Positions 17,312 to 26,681 of a stretch of DNA of 64,000 nt are shown in pieces. Source of the DNA: Sphingobacteriaceae bacterium (GTDB lineage: Bacteria; Bacteroidota; Bacteroidia; Sphingobacteriales; Sphingobacteriaceae); contig JACMJM010000026.1 of assembly GCA_014380615.1 (NCBI GenBank), positions 1 through 64,000 of the forward strand. The letters are read 5' to 3'. The notes beneath the pieces were generated by a model. The model saw only the letters and a list, made by a program, of their open reading frames with translations, did no database searches and was not told where the DNA came from. The position numbers and the translations under genes were made by a program. Position 1 is the stretch's first letter; every line of letters begins with the position of its first letter.

Positions 17312-17899
17312 ATGAAATACCTAGTAGCTGCGTTTTTAACACTGACTGTCTTTAGTCTGAACGCCCAGGATTTTAATAAACATTTAGCAACTGCCCGGGC
17401 ATCGTATTCATCGAAAAAACTTGATGATGCCCGTTTTGCAATGCAGCAAATGCTTCAGGAGTTAGATATAATGGCTGGGAAAGATATCTTAAAACTGCTT
17501 CCTGTAAAATTTGATGCTTTAAGTGCCAATATAGCTAATGATAATGTAATGAGTAATTCTGGCTTTGCCGGAATTATGATTCAACGCGATTATGGTGCAG
17601 GTGAAAAAACAGCTGAAATTCAAATTATTGGCAATTCGCCTTTGATGGCGTCGGTAAACGCGATTTTATCTCTTCCTTTTGGCAACTCCAGTGGCAACCA
17701 AAAAGTTATAAAGCTGGAAGGCTATAAAGCCTTGTTTCAGAAGCATATCGATCAGGAATCAAATAAAGTTTCATACGAAATCCAAATTCCGTTAAATGCT
17801 TCTTTATTAAGTTTTAAAGCGAATGGTTTAACAGAAGATACTGTTCTAAAGTTGGCGGCTACAATTCCTGTAGGTCAACTTGCTTCAATGATCCAATAG
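17312..17899 (+). CDS. Exported protein, short paralogue of the preceding gene
   Basis: This 195-residue protein of unknown function has a signal peptide (MKYLVAAFLTLTVFSLNAQ). Its mature part aligns with the C-terminal domain of the preceding gene: RASYSSKKLDDARFAMQQML, KDILKLLPVKFDAL, SNSGFAGIMIQRDYG, PLMASVNAILSLPF. The start of the mature region (a helical pair resembling a tetratricopeptide-like hairpin) is followed by a mixed alpha/beta part. It lacks the Asn/Ser linker of its neighbour. The gene is separated from it by 96 bp and may have its own promoter. Confidence 0.8.
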   Translation: MKYLVAAFLTLTVFSLNAQDFNKHLATARASYSSKKLDDARFAMQQMLQELDIMAGKDILKLLPVKFDALSANIANDNVMSNSGFAGIMIQRDYGAGEKTAEIQIIGNSPLMASVNAILSLPFGNSSGNQKVIKLEGYKALFQKHIDQESNKVSYEIQIPLNASLLSFKANGLTEDTVLKLAATIPVGQLASMIQ

Positions 17900-18023
17900 T
17901 CATAAGAGAGTACTTAAAGGTACTTTCCGAAAACTCTTTAGGGCCTGATTGCGTTTATATAAGAGCATCTAAGCCCTTGTTGTTTTAACTGTAATTCCCA
18001 ATTACGGATTTAAAGCAACACTT

Positions 18024-18809
18024 ATGAAAATTACATTATACTTTCTTATAATCGTATTCTTTAGCTCCTGTGAGCTTATGGAGTACAGTCCGAATCAGGT
18101 ATTCGACAACAACACCCCTCAGGATATTAATAAAAAAAACCTCGAACGCCTTTTTAATACCCCTGCCGACGATACCATCCGTTTTGTATTAACCGGCGAC
18201 AGCCAGCGGGCTTACAAAAATGCCGAAGATATGGTAGCCGTTGTTAATAAAAGGGCTGGTATTGATTTCGTTTTTTTGGCGGGAGATATTTCTGACTTCG
18301 GCCTCCTTGGCGAAATGGAGTGGGTAAACCAGATCTTTTCAAATCTAAAAATGCCCTACATAGGGGTTGTTGGAAATCATGATCTGGTAGCAAACGGACA
18401 AAAAGTTTATACACGTATGTACGGCCCCATGAACTTTTGCTTTACCTACCAGGGGGTAAAATTTGTGTGCCATAACACCAACAGCCGGGAAGTTAACTTT
18501 AGCGGAACCGTGCCTAGTATTAGCTGGCTAAAAAAAGAACTAACCCCTACCGAAGATATTAAAAGCTTTGTGGCTGTTGCGCACGTTCCGCCTACTTCAA
18601 TAGATTTTGATAAAAATTTGCAGCAAGAGTACATTAAAACAGTTAATTCATGCCCCACCCTCGCCGCTTTATACGCCCATAATCACAGTGAAGAAATACG
18701 TTATGAAGAACAGATTCCTTATCTGGTAACTAATGCGATAGTGAAAAGGCAGTTTATGTTGGTCGAAATTATTAACGGAAAACTTACTTATGAAAGCATT
18801 GCGTATTAA
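18024..18809 (+). CDS. Calcineurin-like metallophosphoesterase lipoprotein
   Basis: The 261-residue protein has a lipoprotein signal (MKITLYFLIIVFFSSC, lipid-modified Cys16), placing it in the periplasm on a membrane. Metallophosphoesterase blocks follow: LTGDSQRA near residue 57 (a variant of the first block), LAGDISDFG near 85, GVVGNHDLV near 113, AVAHVPPTS near 181 and YAHNHSEE near 214. A phosphate or nucleotide ester is the likely substrate class; the exact one is unknown. The last 20 nt overlap the next gene, so the two are translationally coupled, and an LtaS-type sulfatase follows. Confidence 0.85.
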   Translation: MKITLYFLIIVFFSSCELMEYSPNQVFDNNTPQDINKKNLERLFNTPADDTIRFVLTGDSQRAYKNAEDMVAVVNKRAGIDFVFLAGDISDFGLLGEMEWVNQIFSNLKMPYIGVVGNHDLVANGQKVYTRMYGPMNFCFTYQGVKFVCHNTNSREVNFSGTVPSISWLKKELTPTEDIKSFVAVAHVPPTSIDFDKNLQQEYIKTVNSCPTLAALYAHNHSEEIRYEEQIPYLVTNAIVKRQFMLVEIINGKLTYESIAY

Positions 18810-19380
18810 AATAAAGATCGCCTTTATAATTTGTTGCTTTAGCCCAGGGCTTAAAGCACAGGGGCTCTCGGCTTTAAAACCCGATCATGCGGTATTACAG
18901 TATGCTGGAAGTATCGGATACGTAAGTGTTGGCCTCGGCTATGATCTTTTTAAGAAAAAACGAGGGAGCCTTGAGTTTAATTACGGGTATGTACCCGAAG
19001 ATAAGGGAGGCACTTTGCACATCGCCAGTACTAAATTTGCTTATCGGCCATGGCAAATTAAGATCAAAGAATTCGCCACAGTATACCCTGTAAATCCCGG
19101 TGTGTTTTTCTCTTACCACTTTGGCAAACAGTTCGATATCGCTTTTGATAGAGAACAATATGGCAAAAGTTATTATGGATGGTCTACAGCAATAAGAGGG
19201 CATATTTCCTTAAGCAATGAGATTAAACTCTACACCGGAGAAAAAAAATCAGTTACCCTTTATTCAGAATTTAATACCAGTGATTTATATCTCGCAAGTA
19301 TGTTTTTTAAAAACAACCGTAAATGGCTGTCTCCGCAAGATATCGTTAAATTAGGCATAGGGTTGAAAGTAGGCTTTTAA
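18790..19380 (+). CDS. Predicted outer-membrane beta-barrel protein
   Basis: The 196-residue exported protein has a signal peptide (MKALRIKIKIAFIICCFSPGLKAQ). The rest alternates polar and aromatic residues in short strands (GYVSVGLGYDLF, SLEFNYGYVP, GVFFSYHFG, SVTLYSEFNTSDLYLA) and ends in a strand with terminal Phe (VKLGIGLKVGF), as expected for a small outer-membrane barrel. I cannot name the family; acyl-chain hydrolases such as PagL are a possibility but no catalytic pair is evident. The start overlaps the metallophosphoesterase gene by 20 nt. Confidence 0.75.
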   Translation: MKALRIKIKIAFIICCFSPGLKAQGLSALKPDHAVLQYAGSIGYVSVGLGYDLFKKKRGSLEFNYGYVPEDKGGTLHIASTKFAYRPWQIKIKEFATVYPVNPGVFFSYHFGKQFDIAFDREQYGKSYYGWSTAIRGHISLSNEIKLYTGEKKSVTLYSEFNTSDLYLASMFFKNNRKWLSPQDIVKLGIGLKVGF

Positions 19381-19401
19381 GATAGAAACAATAATTCTTT
19401 C

Positions 19402-19409
19402 TATTTTTG
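19402..19409 (+). promoter_or_regulatory. -7 element before the LtaS-like gene
   Basis: TATTTTTG matches TAnnTTTG exactly, 25 bp before the ATG at 19434, predicting a short leader of under 20 nt. Confidence 0.45.
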
Positions 19410-19433
19410 CGGTATCCCTGAGCTGATACTGTT

Positions 19434-21290
19434 TTGATGATAAAAAGTATTTTAATCTTAATCCGATATTTCCTTTTCTGGCTTGTGTTTTTCTTTCTGG
19501 AAAGATTAGTATTTCTGTCCTTTTTTCTCCATAAGTTGAAAGGTGTTTCGGCCGCAGAAATCAGCAAAAGCTTTTTTATCGGATTGTGGATGGATAGTTC
19601 CATGTCCGGTTATATTTCCGTTTTGCCATTGCTGGCGGTTATTGTCTGTTGGTTTATACCTGGGTTTAAAATACCGGGGCAGGTTCTTAAATGGTACACT
19701 TCTATCTTTGTTGTGCTATTTTCAATTATTTGTGCTTTTAATTTTAATATATATCGCGAATGGGGATCAAAGATCAATTACAAGGCACTTGATTTTGCTT
19801 TAAATTCTCCAGGCGAGGCACTGGCCAGCGGAGCCTCTTCACCCGTGTTAATTTCTCTGCTAACCCTTATCGCCTTAATTGTTTTTAGCCTTTGGTTGTC
19901 ACGAAAAATTATCGTTTATCGACCACTCAAAAAAGCAAACATCCTCTTAAAAATTGCGGTCTCCGTTCTGTTGATAGGCTTTAATTTTCTTGCCATACGA
20001 GGCGGTTGGCAACTTTCTCCAATGAATGAAAGTATGGCCTATTACTCAAATAATCAGATTCTTAATCATGCTGCCATCAACACGGAATGGGCTCTTTTAA
20101 GAGATGTTTTAAATAACAAGTCGACCAGAAATCCCTACCAATACCATACAAAAGATGTGGCTGACGGCTTGGTTGGAGAGTTATTAGCCAAACCTCAAAC
20201 CCCGTCCGTCCGCATTATGTCTTCGGCGAAATCTAATATTGTTTTAGTGATTATGGAAAGCTTAACAGCAGATGTTGTTGAGAGCCTTGGCGGCGAAAAG
20301 GGGGTTGCCCCTCAATTGGAGAAATTGGCAGCAAACGGGGTTCTTTTCGAAAACATTTACGCTTCTGGCGATCGGACTGATAAAGGTGTTGTAGCAATAC
20401 TGAATGCGTTTCCCTCGCAGGCTATTCGAAGCATAATGAAACTCAACACCAAACAGGAAAAGCTGCCCTCATTGTCTGAAAACTTTGTGAAAAACGGTTA
20501 CCAGACAGCTTTCTTTTATGGCGGCGAAAGTGAGTTTTTCAATATGAAATCATATTTATTAAGCAATGAATATCAGACACTTATCGAAAGGGATGATTTT
20601 TCTGAAAAAGACATGAATTCGAAATGGGGAGCGCACGACGGAGTAGTTTTTAATCGGGTACTGAAGGATTCCAAAAACACTCAACAACCTTTTTTTCATA
20701 CCATGTTGACCCTAACTCACCACGAGCCCTTCGAAATTCCTGGTAAGCCTCATTTTCCTGGAGAAGAGATTGAAAATAAGTTTAGAAGCACGGCGTTTTA
20801 CGTTGATTCCTGCCTCGGCGATTTCATAAATCGGGCCCGAAAAGAACCCTGGTATAAAAATACCTTGTTTGTTGTTGTAGCAGACCATGGCCATCGCCTG
20901 CCTAAAAATCAGGATATCTATCATCCCGGAAGGTTTCGCATTCCCTTGCTGTTTTTCGGAGATGTAATTAAGCCGGAATTCAGGGGGAAGAAAATAACTA
21001 AAATCGGAAGCCAAACAGACATAGCTACTACGTTATTTACCCAGCTTGATATGGAAACATCCCCGTTCAGCTGGGGCAGGGACCTCCTGAATCCTGCAAC
21101 AAAAGATTTTGCCTTTTTTGATTGGGATAACGGCTTTGGAGTGGTTACTCCCGGCCAAACTTTATCTTATGACAATACAGGTAAGAGTATTTTGTATAAG
21201 AAAGCTGAATCGAAGGCCGAAGACGAAAAGCTGCTAAACACGGGAAAGGCGTATATGCAAAAGGTTTTTCAGGAGTATCTCGATTATTAA
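19434..21290 (+). CDS. LtaS-type sulfatase/phosphoglycerol transferase
   Basis: The 618-residue protein has about five N-terminal transmembrane helices (residues 5-180) and a large extracytoplasmic sulfatase-fold domain. Catalytic features include VLVIMESLTAD near residue 271 (metal-binding Glu), Thr315 in GDRTDKGVVAIL as the nucleophile, and VVADHGHRLPK near 483 with the second metal site. In Gram-positives the family makes lipoteichoic acid; Gram-negative members usually move phosphoglycerol or phosphoethanolamine onto glycans or lipids, so the acceptor here is unknown. It follows a metallophosphoesterase and a barrel protein, and its stop overlaps the convergent phosphatase gene by four bases. 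Confidence 0.9.
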   Translation: MMIKSILILIRYFLFWLVFFFLERLVFLSFFLHKLKGVSAAEISKSFFIGLWMDSSMSGYISVLPLLAVIVCWFIPGFKIPGQVLKWYTSIFVVLFSIICAFNFNIYREWGSKINYKALDFALNSPGEALASGASSPVLISLLTLIALIVFSLWLSRKIIVYRPLKKANILLKIAVSVLLIGFNFLAIRGGWQLSPMNESMAYYSNNQILNHAAINTEWALLRDVLNNKSTRNPYQYHTKDVADGLVGELLAKPQTPSVRIMSSAKSNIVLVIMESLTADVVESLGGEKGVAPQLEKLAANGVLFENIYASGDRTDKGVVAILNAFPSQAIRSIMKLNTKQEKLPSLSENFVKNGYQTAFFYGGESEFFNMKSYLLSNEYQTLIERDDFSEKDMNSKWGAHDGVVFNRVLKDSKNTQQPFFHTMLTLTHHEPFEIPGKPHFPGEEIENKFRSTAFYVDSCLGDFINRARKEPWYKNTLFVVVADHGHRLPKNQDIYHPGRFRIPLLFFGDVIKPEFRGKKITKIGSQTDIATTLFTQLDMETSPFSWGRDLLNPATKDFAFFDWDNGFGVVTPGQTLSYDNTGKSILYKKAESKAEDEKLLNTGKAYMQKVFQEYLDY

Positions 21291-21733
21291 GAATTTGTTT
21301 TAAGTTCTTCTTCAACAATTCTCCTGCATCCCTTTTCAATCATTTGATAAACCATATCAAACTGGCCATCCTCATAATACGGGTCGGGCACTACTTCTGT
21401 GTTTAATAAAAGCCTTACTTTTTCCCTATGTTTTTCTTTACTTGCTTTCGCTAAAACATCTCTCAGGTTCATTCGGTCCATCACATAGATCCGGTCAAAC
21501 CTATCAAAATCATCTATAGAAAATTGCCTGCAGCATTGTGCCGAAATATCGACTCCATAATTTTGGGCAACGGCAACAGACCGTTTGTCGGGAGGAGATC
21601 CGATGTGCCAATCGCCCGTACCAGCCGAGTCAACGTTCCAATCCAGGCCTTTCTCTTTAACCAGATTTTCCATAATCCCATGCGCAAGCGGAGACCGGCA
21701 TATGTTGCCGAGGCAAACCATTAAAATTTTCAT
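21287..21733 (-). CDS. Low-molecular-weight protein-tyrosine phosphatase
   Basis: The 148-residue cytoplasmic phosphatase has the P-loop VCLGNICRSP near the N-terminus with catalytic Cys7 and Arg13, and the general-acid loop DPYYED near residue 117. Both catalytic elements are intact. Family members act on phosphotyrosine proteins, sometimes in polysaccharide synthesis, but no kinase partner is visible here. Its ATG lies one base beyond the stop of the nuclease gene upstream, so the two are probably one transcript. The end overlaps the stop of the LtaS-like gene on the other strand. Confidence 0.92.
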   Translation of the reverse strand: MKILMVCLGNICRSPLAHGIMENLVKEKGLDWNVDSAGTGDWHIGSPPDKRSVAVAQNYGVDISAQCCRQFSIDDFDRFDRIYVMDRMNLRDVLAKASKEKHREKVRLLLNTEVVPDPYYEDGQFDMVYQMIEKGCRRIVEEELKTNS

Positions 21734-21734
21734 A

Positions 21735-22526
21735 TTAATCTGCGAAGATTTGATTTAATAAACCAGCCAACCTTACGCCGCCTTTTAATAATTGCTGATC
21801 GAGGGTTTTTATGTGGTCGAAATTGTATCGGTAACTGTATTTTGTGTTGGTTTCTGCCTCCTTGTAAAGCTTATCGCTCAATTGATACGATTCGAAAACC
21901 CATTTGGTGATGTCGTCTTTTTGCCAGGTTTTGATTTGGCTGTCGGCAGGATAATTGATTGCGTTCGCATATTCAGTATAGCTCAATTGCTGAAATTCTA
22001 TAAGTTCAGAATCCCACAGACTGTGAAGGTTTAAGGGCTTATTAAACCAGGTAACTTTAATGTCGTTACCTCCGGAATCTTCAGCCCGTCCGCAGTGCAT
22101 GGGTTGATGCACATCGCCAACCAAATGAATCAATATCCGCAGATACCGCTGTTTCATTTCCATGGGAGTTTGTTTCTTTTTTAATTCAGCAGCAACGAAA
22201 TTGATTTTTGTGTAAATATTGGTGCTGGTATCTTTCTTAAGATATTCATGCACTTGTTGATACGTTAATCCATGTGCGAAGTTTACATAGTGCCAATTGC
22301 CAAGGTATCTGAATGAATTATCTGATTTTATAAAATCCATCCAGTTGCTCGACATAGCGACTGATTCATTGCCCAAAATCTTTTTGATTTCTTTTTTAGT
22401 TCCCGACTTTAGATAGCCTTGTGCTATTTCACCGACAATTCTGTGCCCCAGAACTCCCCAGGCCATAGAAGTTGAGGGAATAACAAAAACCAAAAATGTC
22501 AGAATTATTTTAGTGATAAGTTTCAT
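21735..22526 (-). CDS. S1/P1-type nuclease, exported
   Basis: The zinc-dependent single-strand nuclease/3'-nucleotidase would act outside the cytoplasm. I start it at ATG 22526 (MKLITKIILTFLVFVIPSTSMA), since cleavage then leaves Trp as residue 1 of the mature enzyme (WGVLGHRIV), as in P1 nuclease where the N-terminal Trp ligates zinc; a longer frame from 22604 would destroy the signal peptide. Other zinc ligands are in GHR, NWHYVNF, HLVGDVHQPMHCG and NLHSLWDSELI. The product is 263 residues. It overlaps no neighbour after this start choice; a lipoprotein gene lies 56 bp upstream. Confidence 0.92.
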   Translation of the reverse strand: MKLITKIILTFLVFVIPSTSMAWGVLGHRIVGEIAQGYLKSGTKKEIKKILGNESVAMSSNWMDFIKSDNSFRYLGNWHYVNFAHGLTYQQVHEYLKKDTSTNIYTKINFVAAELKKKQTPMEMKQRYLRILIHLVGDVHQPMHCGRAEDSGGNDIKVTWFNKPLNLHSLWDSELIEFQQLSYTEYANAINYPADSQIKTWQKDDITKWVFESYQLSDKLYKEAETNTKYSYRYNFDHIKTLDQQLLKGGVRLAGLLNQIFAD

Positions 22527-22582
22527 TGGAAGTGTTTTTTGACTGTAATTCTTTTGAGTTTTCAAGTCTTGCAGGTTATTGC

Positions 22583-23077
22583 TTAAAGAGGCTTCGGTAC
22601 ACACTTTATTCTTTCCTTTAATTTCAAAGTTACAGGAATATGTTGTTGTGAGCCATGCAACACCAATTTATTTTGCCCTCTTTCTTTAATTACAAACTTG
22701 GGAAGGTATTGGCCGATTCTATAACATCCCGAAAGTTTTTGTTTGTAATTAGCTTTAGTAAACGTGCTTAATATAAAAAGCGTATCGTCTTTAATCGCAT
22801 AATTACCTTTGGCATACTCGTTCCATTTGCCCTTGTTAAAGCAACTATCAGGGTAGTAATTTGCTTTAGCTGTTGTTTCGAGCGTTACATAAACAGAATC
22901 GCAGGTAAATCTGAAACTGTGCCGCGTATATTGAATCAGGCTATCCATGTAGTAAACAGGCTCTTCCTCCCAAATACCCTGTAAAAACTCTGTTCCTTTT
23001 CCCTGGTAGTTCGGATTAAACTTACATCCTGATAGCATCAGGCAGGAAATTAGAAGTGAGAGATAAATTTTACGCAT
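22583..23077 (-). CDS. Lipoprotein of unknown function next to fumC
   Basis: The 164-residue protein has a lipoprotein signal (MRKIYLSLLISCLMLSGC, Cys18). The mature part looks like a small beta-rich domain: FLQGIWEEEPVYYMDS, HSFRFTCDSVYVTLET, GNYAIKDDTLFILSTF, lipocalin-like in style. I do not recognise a characterised family. Similar small lipoproteins next to fumC in Sphingobacteriaceae have, as I recall, sometimes been labelled fumarate hydratase by association; nothing in the sequence supports that activity. The 162-bp spacer to fumC upstream contains no convincing gene. Confidence 0.75.
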   Translation of the reverse strand: MRKIYLSLLISCLMLSGCKFNPNYQGKGTEFLQGIWEEEPVYYMDSLIQYTRHSFRFTCDSVYVTLETTAKANYYPDSCFNKGKWNEYAKGNYAIKDDTLFILSTFTKANYKQKLSGCYRIGQYLPKFVIKERGQNKLVLHGSQQHIPVTLKLKERIKCVPKPL

Positions 23078-23239
23078 AATAAGGGGAGGATGTCTGAAAT
23101 GGTGTTTTATCTTCTTGAAGGCAGGAGAGATCAGGGAGACACCGACTAATAATTAGCATCTTGAAATTTCTCAAGCGTTCGATGACAAAATACTCGAAAT
23201 AATTCACCTTTATCGACACCCTCTTTATGTAAGCCCGTT

Positions 23240-24637
23240 TTATTTTAATCCGCCGATCATATCTTCCGGGCGAACCCATAAATCAAATTGCTCGTTCGTA
23301 AGCAAGCCTAATTCTAAAGCGGCTTCGCGTAGGGAGGTGCCTTCTTTATGCGCTTTTTTCGCGATTTTTGCGGCGTTTTCGTAACCTATATGCGGGTTAA
23401 GTGCCGTAACAAGCATTAAAGAATTTTCAACATGTTTTTTGATGCCGGCATAATTCGGCTCGATCCCAATTGCGCAATGGTCGTTAAACGAAACACATGC
23501 GTCGCCGATTAAACGCGCCGATTGCAGGAAGTTTGCCGCGATTACTGGTTTAAATACATTTAGTTCGAAATGGCCGTTCGAAGCACCTATAGTTATGGCG
23601 ACATCATTGCCCATTACTTGTGCCGCAACCATAGTAATAGCTTCATTTTGTGTGGGATTTACTTTGCCTGGCATAATAGAAGAACCAGGTTCGTTTTCCG
23701 GGATATGAATTTCACCAATACCAGAGCGCGGGCCCGATGCCAGTAAACGGATATCATTTCCGATTTTCATTAACGAAACAGCGATCTGCTTCAACGCACC
23801 GTGAGATTCTACCAAAGCGTCATGCGCCGCCAAGGCTTCAAATTTATTGTCGGCGGTTCTGAAGGGCAGGCCGGTAAATTTCGCAATGTAATCTGCCACC
23901 TTAACATCATAACCCTTAGGGGTGTTTATGCCGGTGCCAACAGCTGTGCCACCAAGCGCAAGTTCCGCAAGATGGTCTAGCGTATTGCGCAACGCTTTTA
24001 ATCCGTGGTCAAGCTGTGAAACATAGCCTGAAAATTCCTGGCCCAGCGTTAAAGGCGTTGCATCCATTAAATGCGTGCGGCCGATTTTTACCACACTTTT
24101 AAAGTCTTCAGATTTGGCTTTTATAGTATCTCTTAACTTTTCAATTCCGGGTATCGTTACTTCCATCACCATTTTATATGCCGCAATGTGCATGGCGGTT
24201 GGGTACGTATCGTTAGACGATTGCGATTTGTTTACATCATCATTCGGGTGAATAAAAGTTTTTCCTTCACCGAGTTTATTGCCCTGCAAAACATGCGAAC
24301 GGTTGGCTATCACCTCATTAACGTTCATGTTAGATTGAGTTCCCGATCCGGTTTGCCAGATTACAAGAGGAAACTCTGATACCAGGTCTCCTTCAAGAAT
24401 TTCATCGCAAACCTTCGCTATTAAATCCCGCTTTTCTACCGCGAGAACATTACAGTCGGTATTAGTATAAGCCGCCGCTTTTTTTAGGTATGCAAATGCT
24501 TCAATAATTTCTTTGGGCATAGACGCTTCCGGGCCGATTTTGAAGTTATTTCTCGAGCGTTCGGTTTGGGCCCCCCAATATTTATCTGCGGGAACCTGCA
24601 CATCTCCCATCGTATCGTGTTCTAATCTGAAATTCAT
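23240..24637 (-). CDS. fumC: Class II fumarate hydratase
   Basis: The enzyme interconverts fumarate and L-malate in the TCA cycle, as an iron-free homotetramer. The 465-residue length is standard. Family marks: [19 protein letters not shown] near residue 95-113, [16 protein letters not shown] near 137, [16 protein letters not shown] near 185, and the superfamily signature [13 protein letters not shown] near 316-328. It has its own promoter-like box about 23 bp upstream of ATG and is followed by an unrelated lipoprotein gene. Nothing unusual in the active-site regions. Confidence 0.95.
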   Translation of the reverse strand: MNFRLEHDTMGDVQVPADKYWGAQTERSRNNFKIGPEASMPKEIIEAFAYLKKAAAYTNTDCNVLAVEKRDLIAKVCDEILEGDLVSEFPLVIWQTGSGTQSNMNVNEVIANRSHVLQGNKLGEGKTFIHPNDDVNKSQSSNDTYPTAMHIAAYKMVMEVTIPGIEKLRDTIKAKSEDFKSVVKIGRTHLMDATPLTLGQEFSGYVSQLDHGLKALRNTLDHLAELALGGTAVGTGINTPKGYDVKVADYIAKFTGLPFRTADNKFEALAAHDALVESHGALKQIAVSLMKIGNDIRLLASGPRSGIGEIHIPENEPGSSIMPGKVNPTQNEAITMVAAQVMGNDVAITIGASNGHFELNVFKPVIAANFLQSARLIGDACVSFNDHCAIGIEPNYAGIKKHVENSLMLVTALNPHIGYENAAKIAKKAHKEGTSLREAALELGLLTNEQFDLWVRPEDMIGGLK

Positions 24638-24659
24638 TGCTCTGTTTTTTTTGATGGCG

Positions 24660-24695
24660 CAAATTTAGATTTTTATTACAATATATAATTACAAA
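24660..24695 (-). promoter_or_regulatory. fumC promoter
   Basis: TAAATTTG on the minus strand (24667-24660) matches TAnnTTTG exactly; TTTG at 24695-24692 lies 24 bp upstream, slightly long for a -33 element. The predicted leader is about 18 nt. Confidence 0.5.
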
Positions 24696-24855
24696 GGCCT
24701 AAAGGCTCTAAGAAAGATATAAACTGTTTGTTCGAAATAAGCCTTTGGGAATTAGATACTTACTTATTTGCAGGGCAAAAGTTTAAAACTCTTTCGGTTC
24801 ACTTTTGTAATAATTTTTAATTTCCGCCTTTAATGGTGTTTATTTTCATACGTAT

Positions 24856-26061
24856 ATGGTAAGGTATCTTTTCGTTCTAATTCAGTCGCTTACACTTTCA
24901 GTTTTCATTATTTCCTGCTCTTCTAATGAGACAAAGAAACCAGTAAGAACCGCCGAGGAAGATAAATCGGATAGCCTGGCAATGATCTACGACGAAAAAA
25001 ACGCAGATAAGCGGATCGATGCTTTCATGAAAAATCTGCATCGCACAAGAAATTTTAACGGGAATGTTCTGGTGGCCAGAAAAGGAAAAATTATCTACCA
25101 AAACGCCATCGGCTGGGCCGATTATCTTCGTAGAGATAGCCTTGAAATAGATTATCAGTTTGAACTTGCTTCAGTTTCCAAGCCGATGACGGCCACTGCG
25201 GTGCTGATGCTTATCGATCAGGGAAAAATTAAACTCGAGCAAAATGTTAAAGATTTTTTTCCGGATTTTCCTTATGAAGGCATAACAGTTAAAATGCTTT
25301 TGTCTCACCGTTCGGGTATGATGAATTATGTTTATTTCGTTGATGGAATTTGGCGTAAAGAGCGAAAGGATCAGAAAATTGGGATAACAAATCAGGACGT
25401 GATGCGCATCATTGCGGATCGAAAGCCGACTCCCTATACATCTCCGAACAGAAAGTTTCACTACAATAACTCTAACTATATGGTGTTGGCGGCTATTGTT
25501 GAGAAGGTTAGCGGGATGAAATTCTCGCAATTTATGAAAGAGAACATTTTTGAGCCCTCGGGGATGAAGAATACAGCCGTTTATTCTAAGGCTGAATACG
25601 ATAAAATTCCGGTGAAGGTGATAGGGCACGACAGAGGCACCTGGCGGTACTCGGTGGTTCAGAATTTTTTAGACGGGCCGGTAGGGGATAAAGGAATTTA
25701 CAGTACCGTAAGAGATTTATACCTGTTCGACAGGGCTCTGAAAAAAGGAAATTTGGTGAGCAAGGCACTTCTTGATTCTGCTTACACCGGACATAACGAT
25801 TTGGTTAGGGGCCATTTTAATTATGGCTATGGCTGGCGATTATTTAATGGCGGCGGGCATCGGGTGGTTTACCATACCGGCTGGTGGCACGGTTTCCGCC
25901 ATATCTATCTGCGCGACCTAACCGCAGACGTTACTATTGTGCTTCTTACAAACCTAACAAATGGAAGTCTCCACCAACTGGACGAGTTGTTTAAAATTGC
26001 AGGCATGCCCGTTGTAAGAAAGGGCGCATATACCGGAGGCGGAGATTCAGCCGAAGATTAA
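24856..26061 (+). CDS. Serine hydrolase of the class C beta-lactamase family, lipoprotein
   Basis: The 401-residue protein is a lipoprotein (VFIISC, Cys21) with a penicillin-binding-like hydrolase domain. The three catalytic elements are present: SVSK at 106-109 (nucleophile Ser106, Lys109), YNN at 203-205, and the third box in YHTGWWHGF near 335. Members include D-aminopeptidases, esterases and peptidoglycan-active enzymes; a resistance role should not be assumed. It stands alone between divergent fumC and a response regulator gene. The start at 24856 (MVRYLFVLIQ) gives a proper signal peptide. Confidence 0.88.
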   Translation: MVRYLFVLIQSLTLSVFIISCSSNETKKPVRTAEEDKSDSLAMIYDEKNADKRIDAFMKNLHRTRNFNGNVLVARKGKIIYQNAIGWADYLRRDSLEIDYQFELASVSKPMTATAVLMLIDQGKIKLEQNVKDFFPDFPYEGITVKMLLSHRSGMMNYVYFVDGIWRKERKDQKIGITNQDVMRIIADRKPTPYTSPNRKFHYNNSNYMVLAAIVEKVSGMKFSQFMKENIFEPSGMKNTAVYSKAEYDKIPVKVIGHDRGTWRYSVVQNFLDGPVGDKGIYSTVRDLYLFDRALKKGNLVSKALLDSAYTGHNDLVRGHFNYGYGWRLFNGGGHRVVYHTGWWHGFRHIYLRDLTADVTIVLLTNLTNGSLHQLDELFKIAGMPVVRKGAYTGGGDSAED

Positions 26062-26107
26062 CAGGAATTTATTTCCACAAATCGAAGATTTAATTCAACA
26101 CTATTTT

Positions 26108-26115
26108 TATATTTG
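26108..26115 (+). promoter_or_regulatory. -7 element before the response regulator gene
   Basis: TATATTTG matches TAnnTTTG exactly; no clear -33 box. It would give a leader of about 135 nt before the ATG at 26259. Confidence 0.35.
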
Positions 26116-26258
26116 TGAATAATTTTTAAGCAATTATTGTTTAAGTTAAATTAAATGCGCTGATTTGTAACATTTAACGTATTTTGTTTGTCGAAATGTA
26201 TTTGATGTTAGCATTGCGGAGGAGTTCTTGTATTCAACGTTGACCTATATTCTTTTAG

Positions 26259-26639
26259 ATGAGTAAAGTATTTATCATCGATGATGATCCGATTCACCAG
26301 CGCATTGCTCAGATAATGATTACAAAGCATCAGATATTTCAGTCTTACCAAAGCTTTACTGAAGCGGCCAACGCTTTGAAGTTTTTAGAGCAACATTATG
26401 ATGTACCAGAATCTTTGCCGGATGTTATTTTACTGGATCTGAATATGCCCGTGGTTGACGGTTGGGAATTTTTAGATAGTTTCGATAAGATAAAAAGCAC
26501 CCTGGTTAAAACCATCCGAATATTTATAGTAAGCTCTTCGGTTGATGAGAAGGATATTTCCCGGTCGCAATCATATTCATCAGTAGAGGGTTTTATTTCG
26601 AAGCCCTTAACGCCCGATTTAATTAGGAAAACAATTTAA
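26259..26639 (+). CDS. Single-domain response regulator (CheY-like)
   Basis: The 126-residue receiver domain without an output domain has acidic pocket Asp8-Asp10 (FIIDDDP), phosphoacceptor Asp60 in LLDLNMPVVDG, a Ser switch residue in IVSSSVD, and the conserved Lys in FISKPLTP. It may act as a phosphate relay or by binding a partner protein. No kinase gene is adjacent. The ybaB gene follows after 42 bp. Its target cannot be deduced from the sequence. Confidence 0.9.
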   Translation: MSKVFIIDDDPIHQRIAQIMITKHQIFQSYQSFTEAANALKFLEQHYDVPESLPDVILLDLNMPVVDGWEFLDSFDKIKSTLVKTIRIFIVSSSVDEKDISRSQSYSSVEGFISKPLTPDLIRKTI

Positions 26640-26681
26640 ACTTTTAGGAGATACCCCTGTTTTCCTCCTAAATCACCCCTT

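Noticed and set aside
23078..23239. Short gene between fumC and the lipoprotein gene
   Set aside because: Several frames of 20-70 codons exist but none has a sensible start or family pattern.
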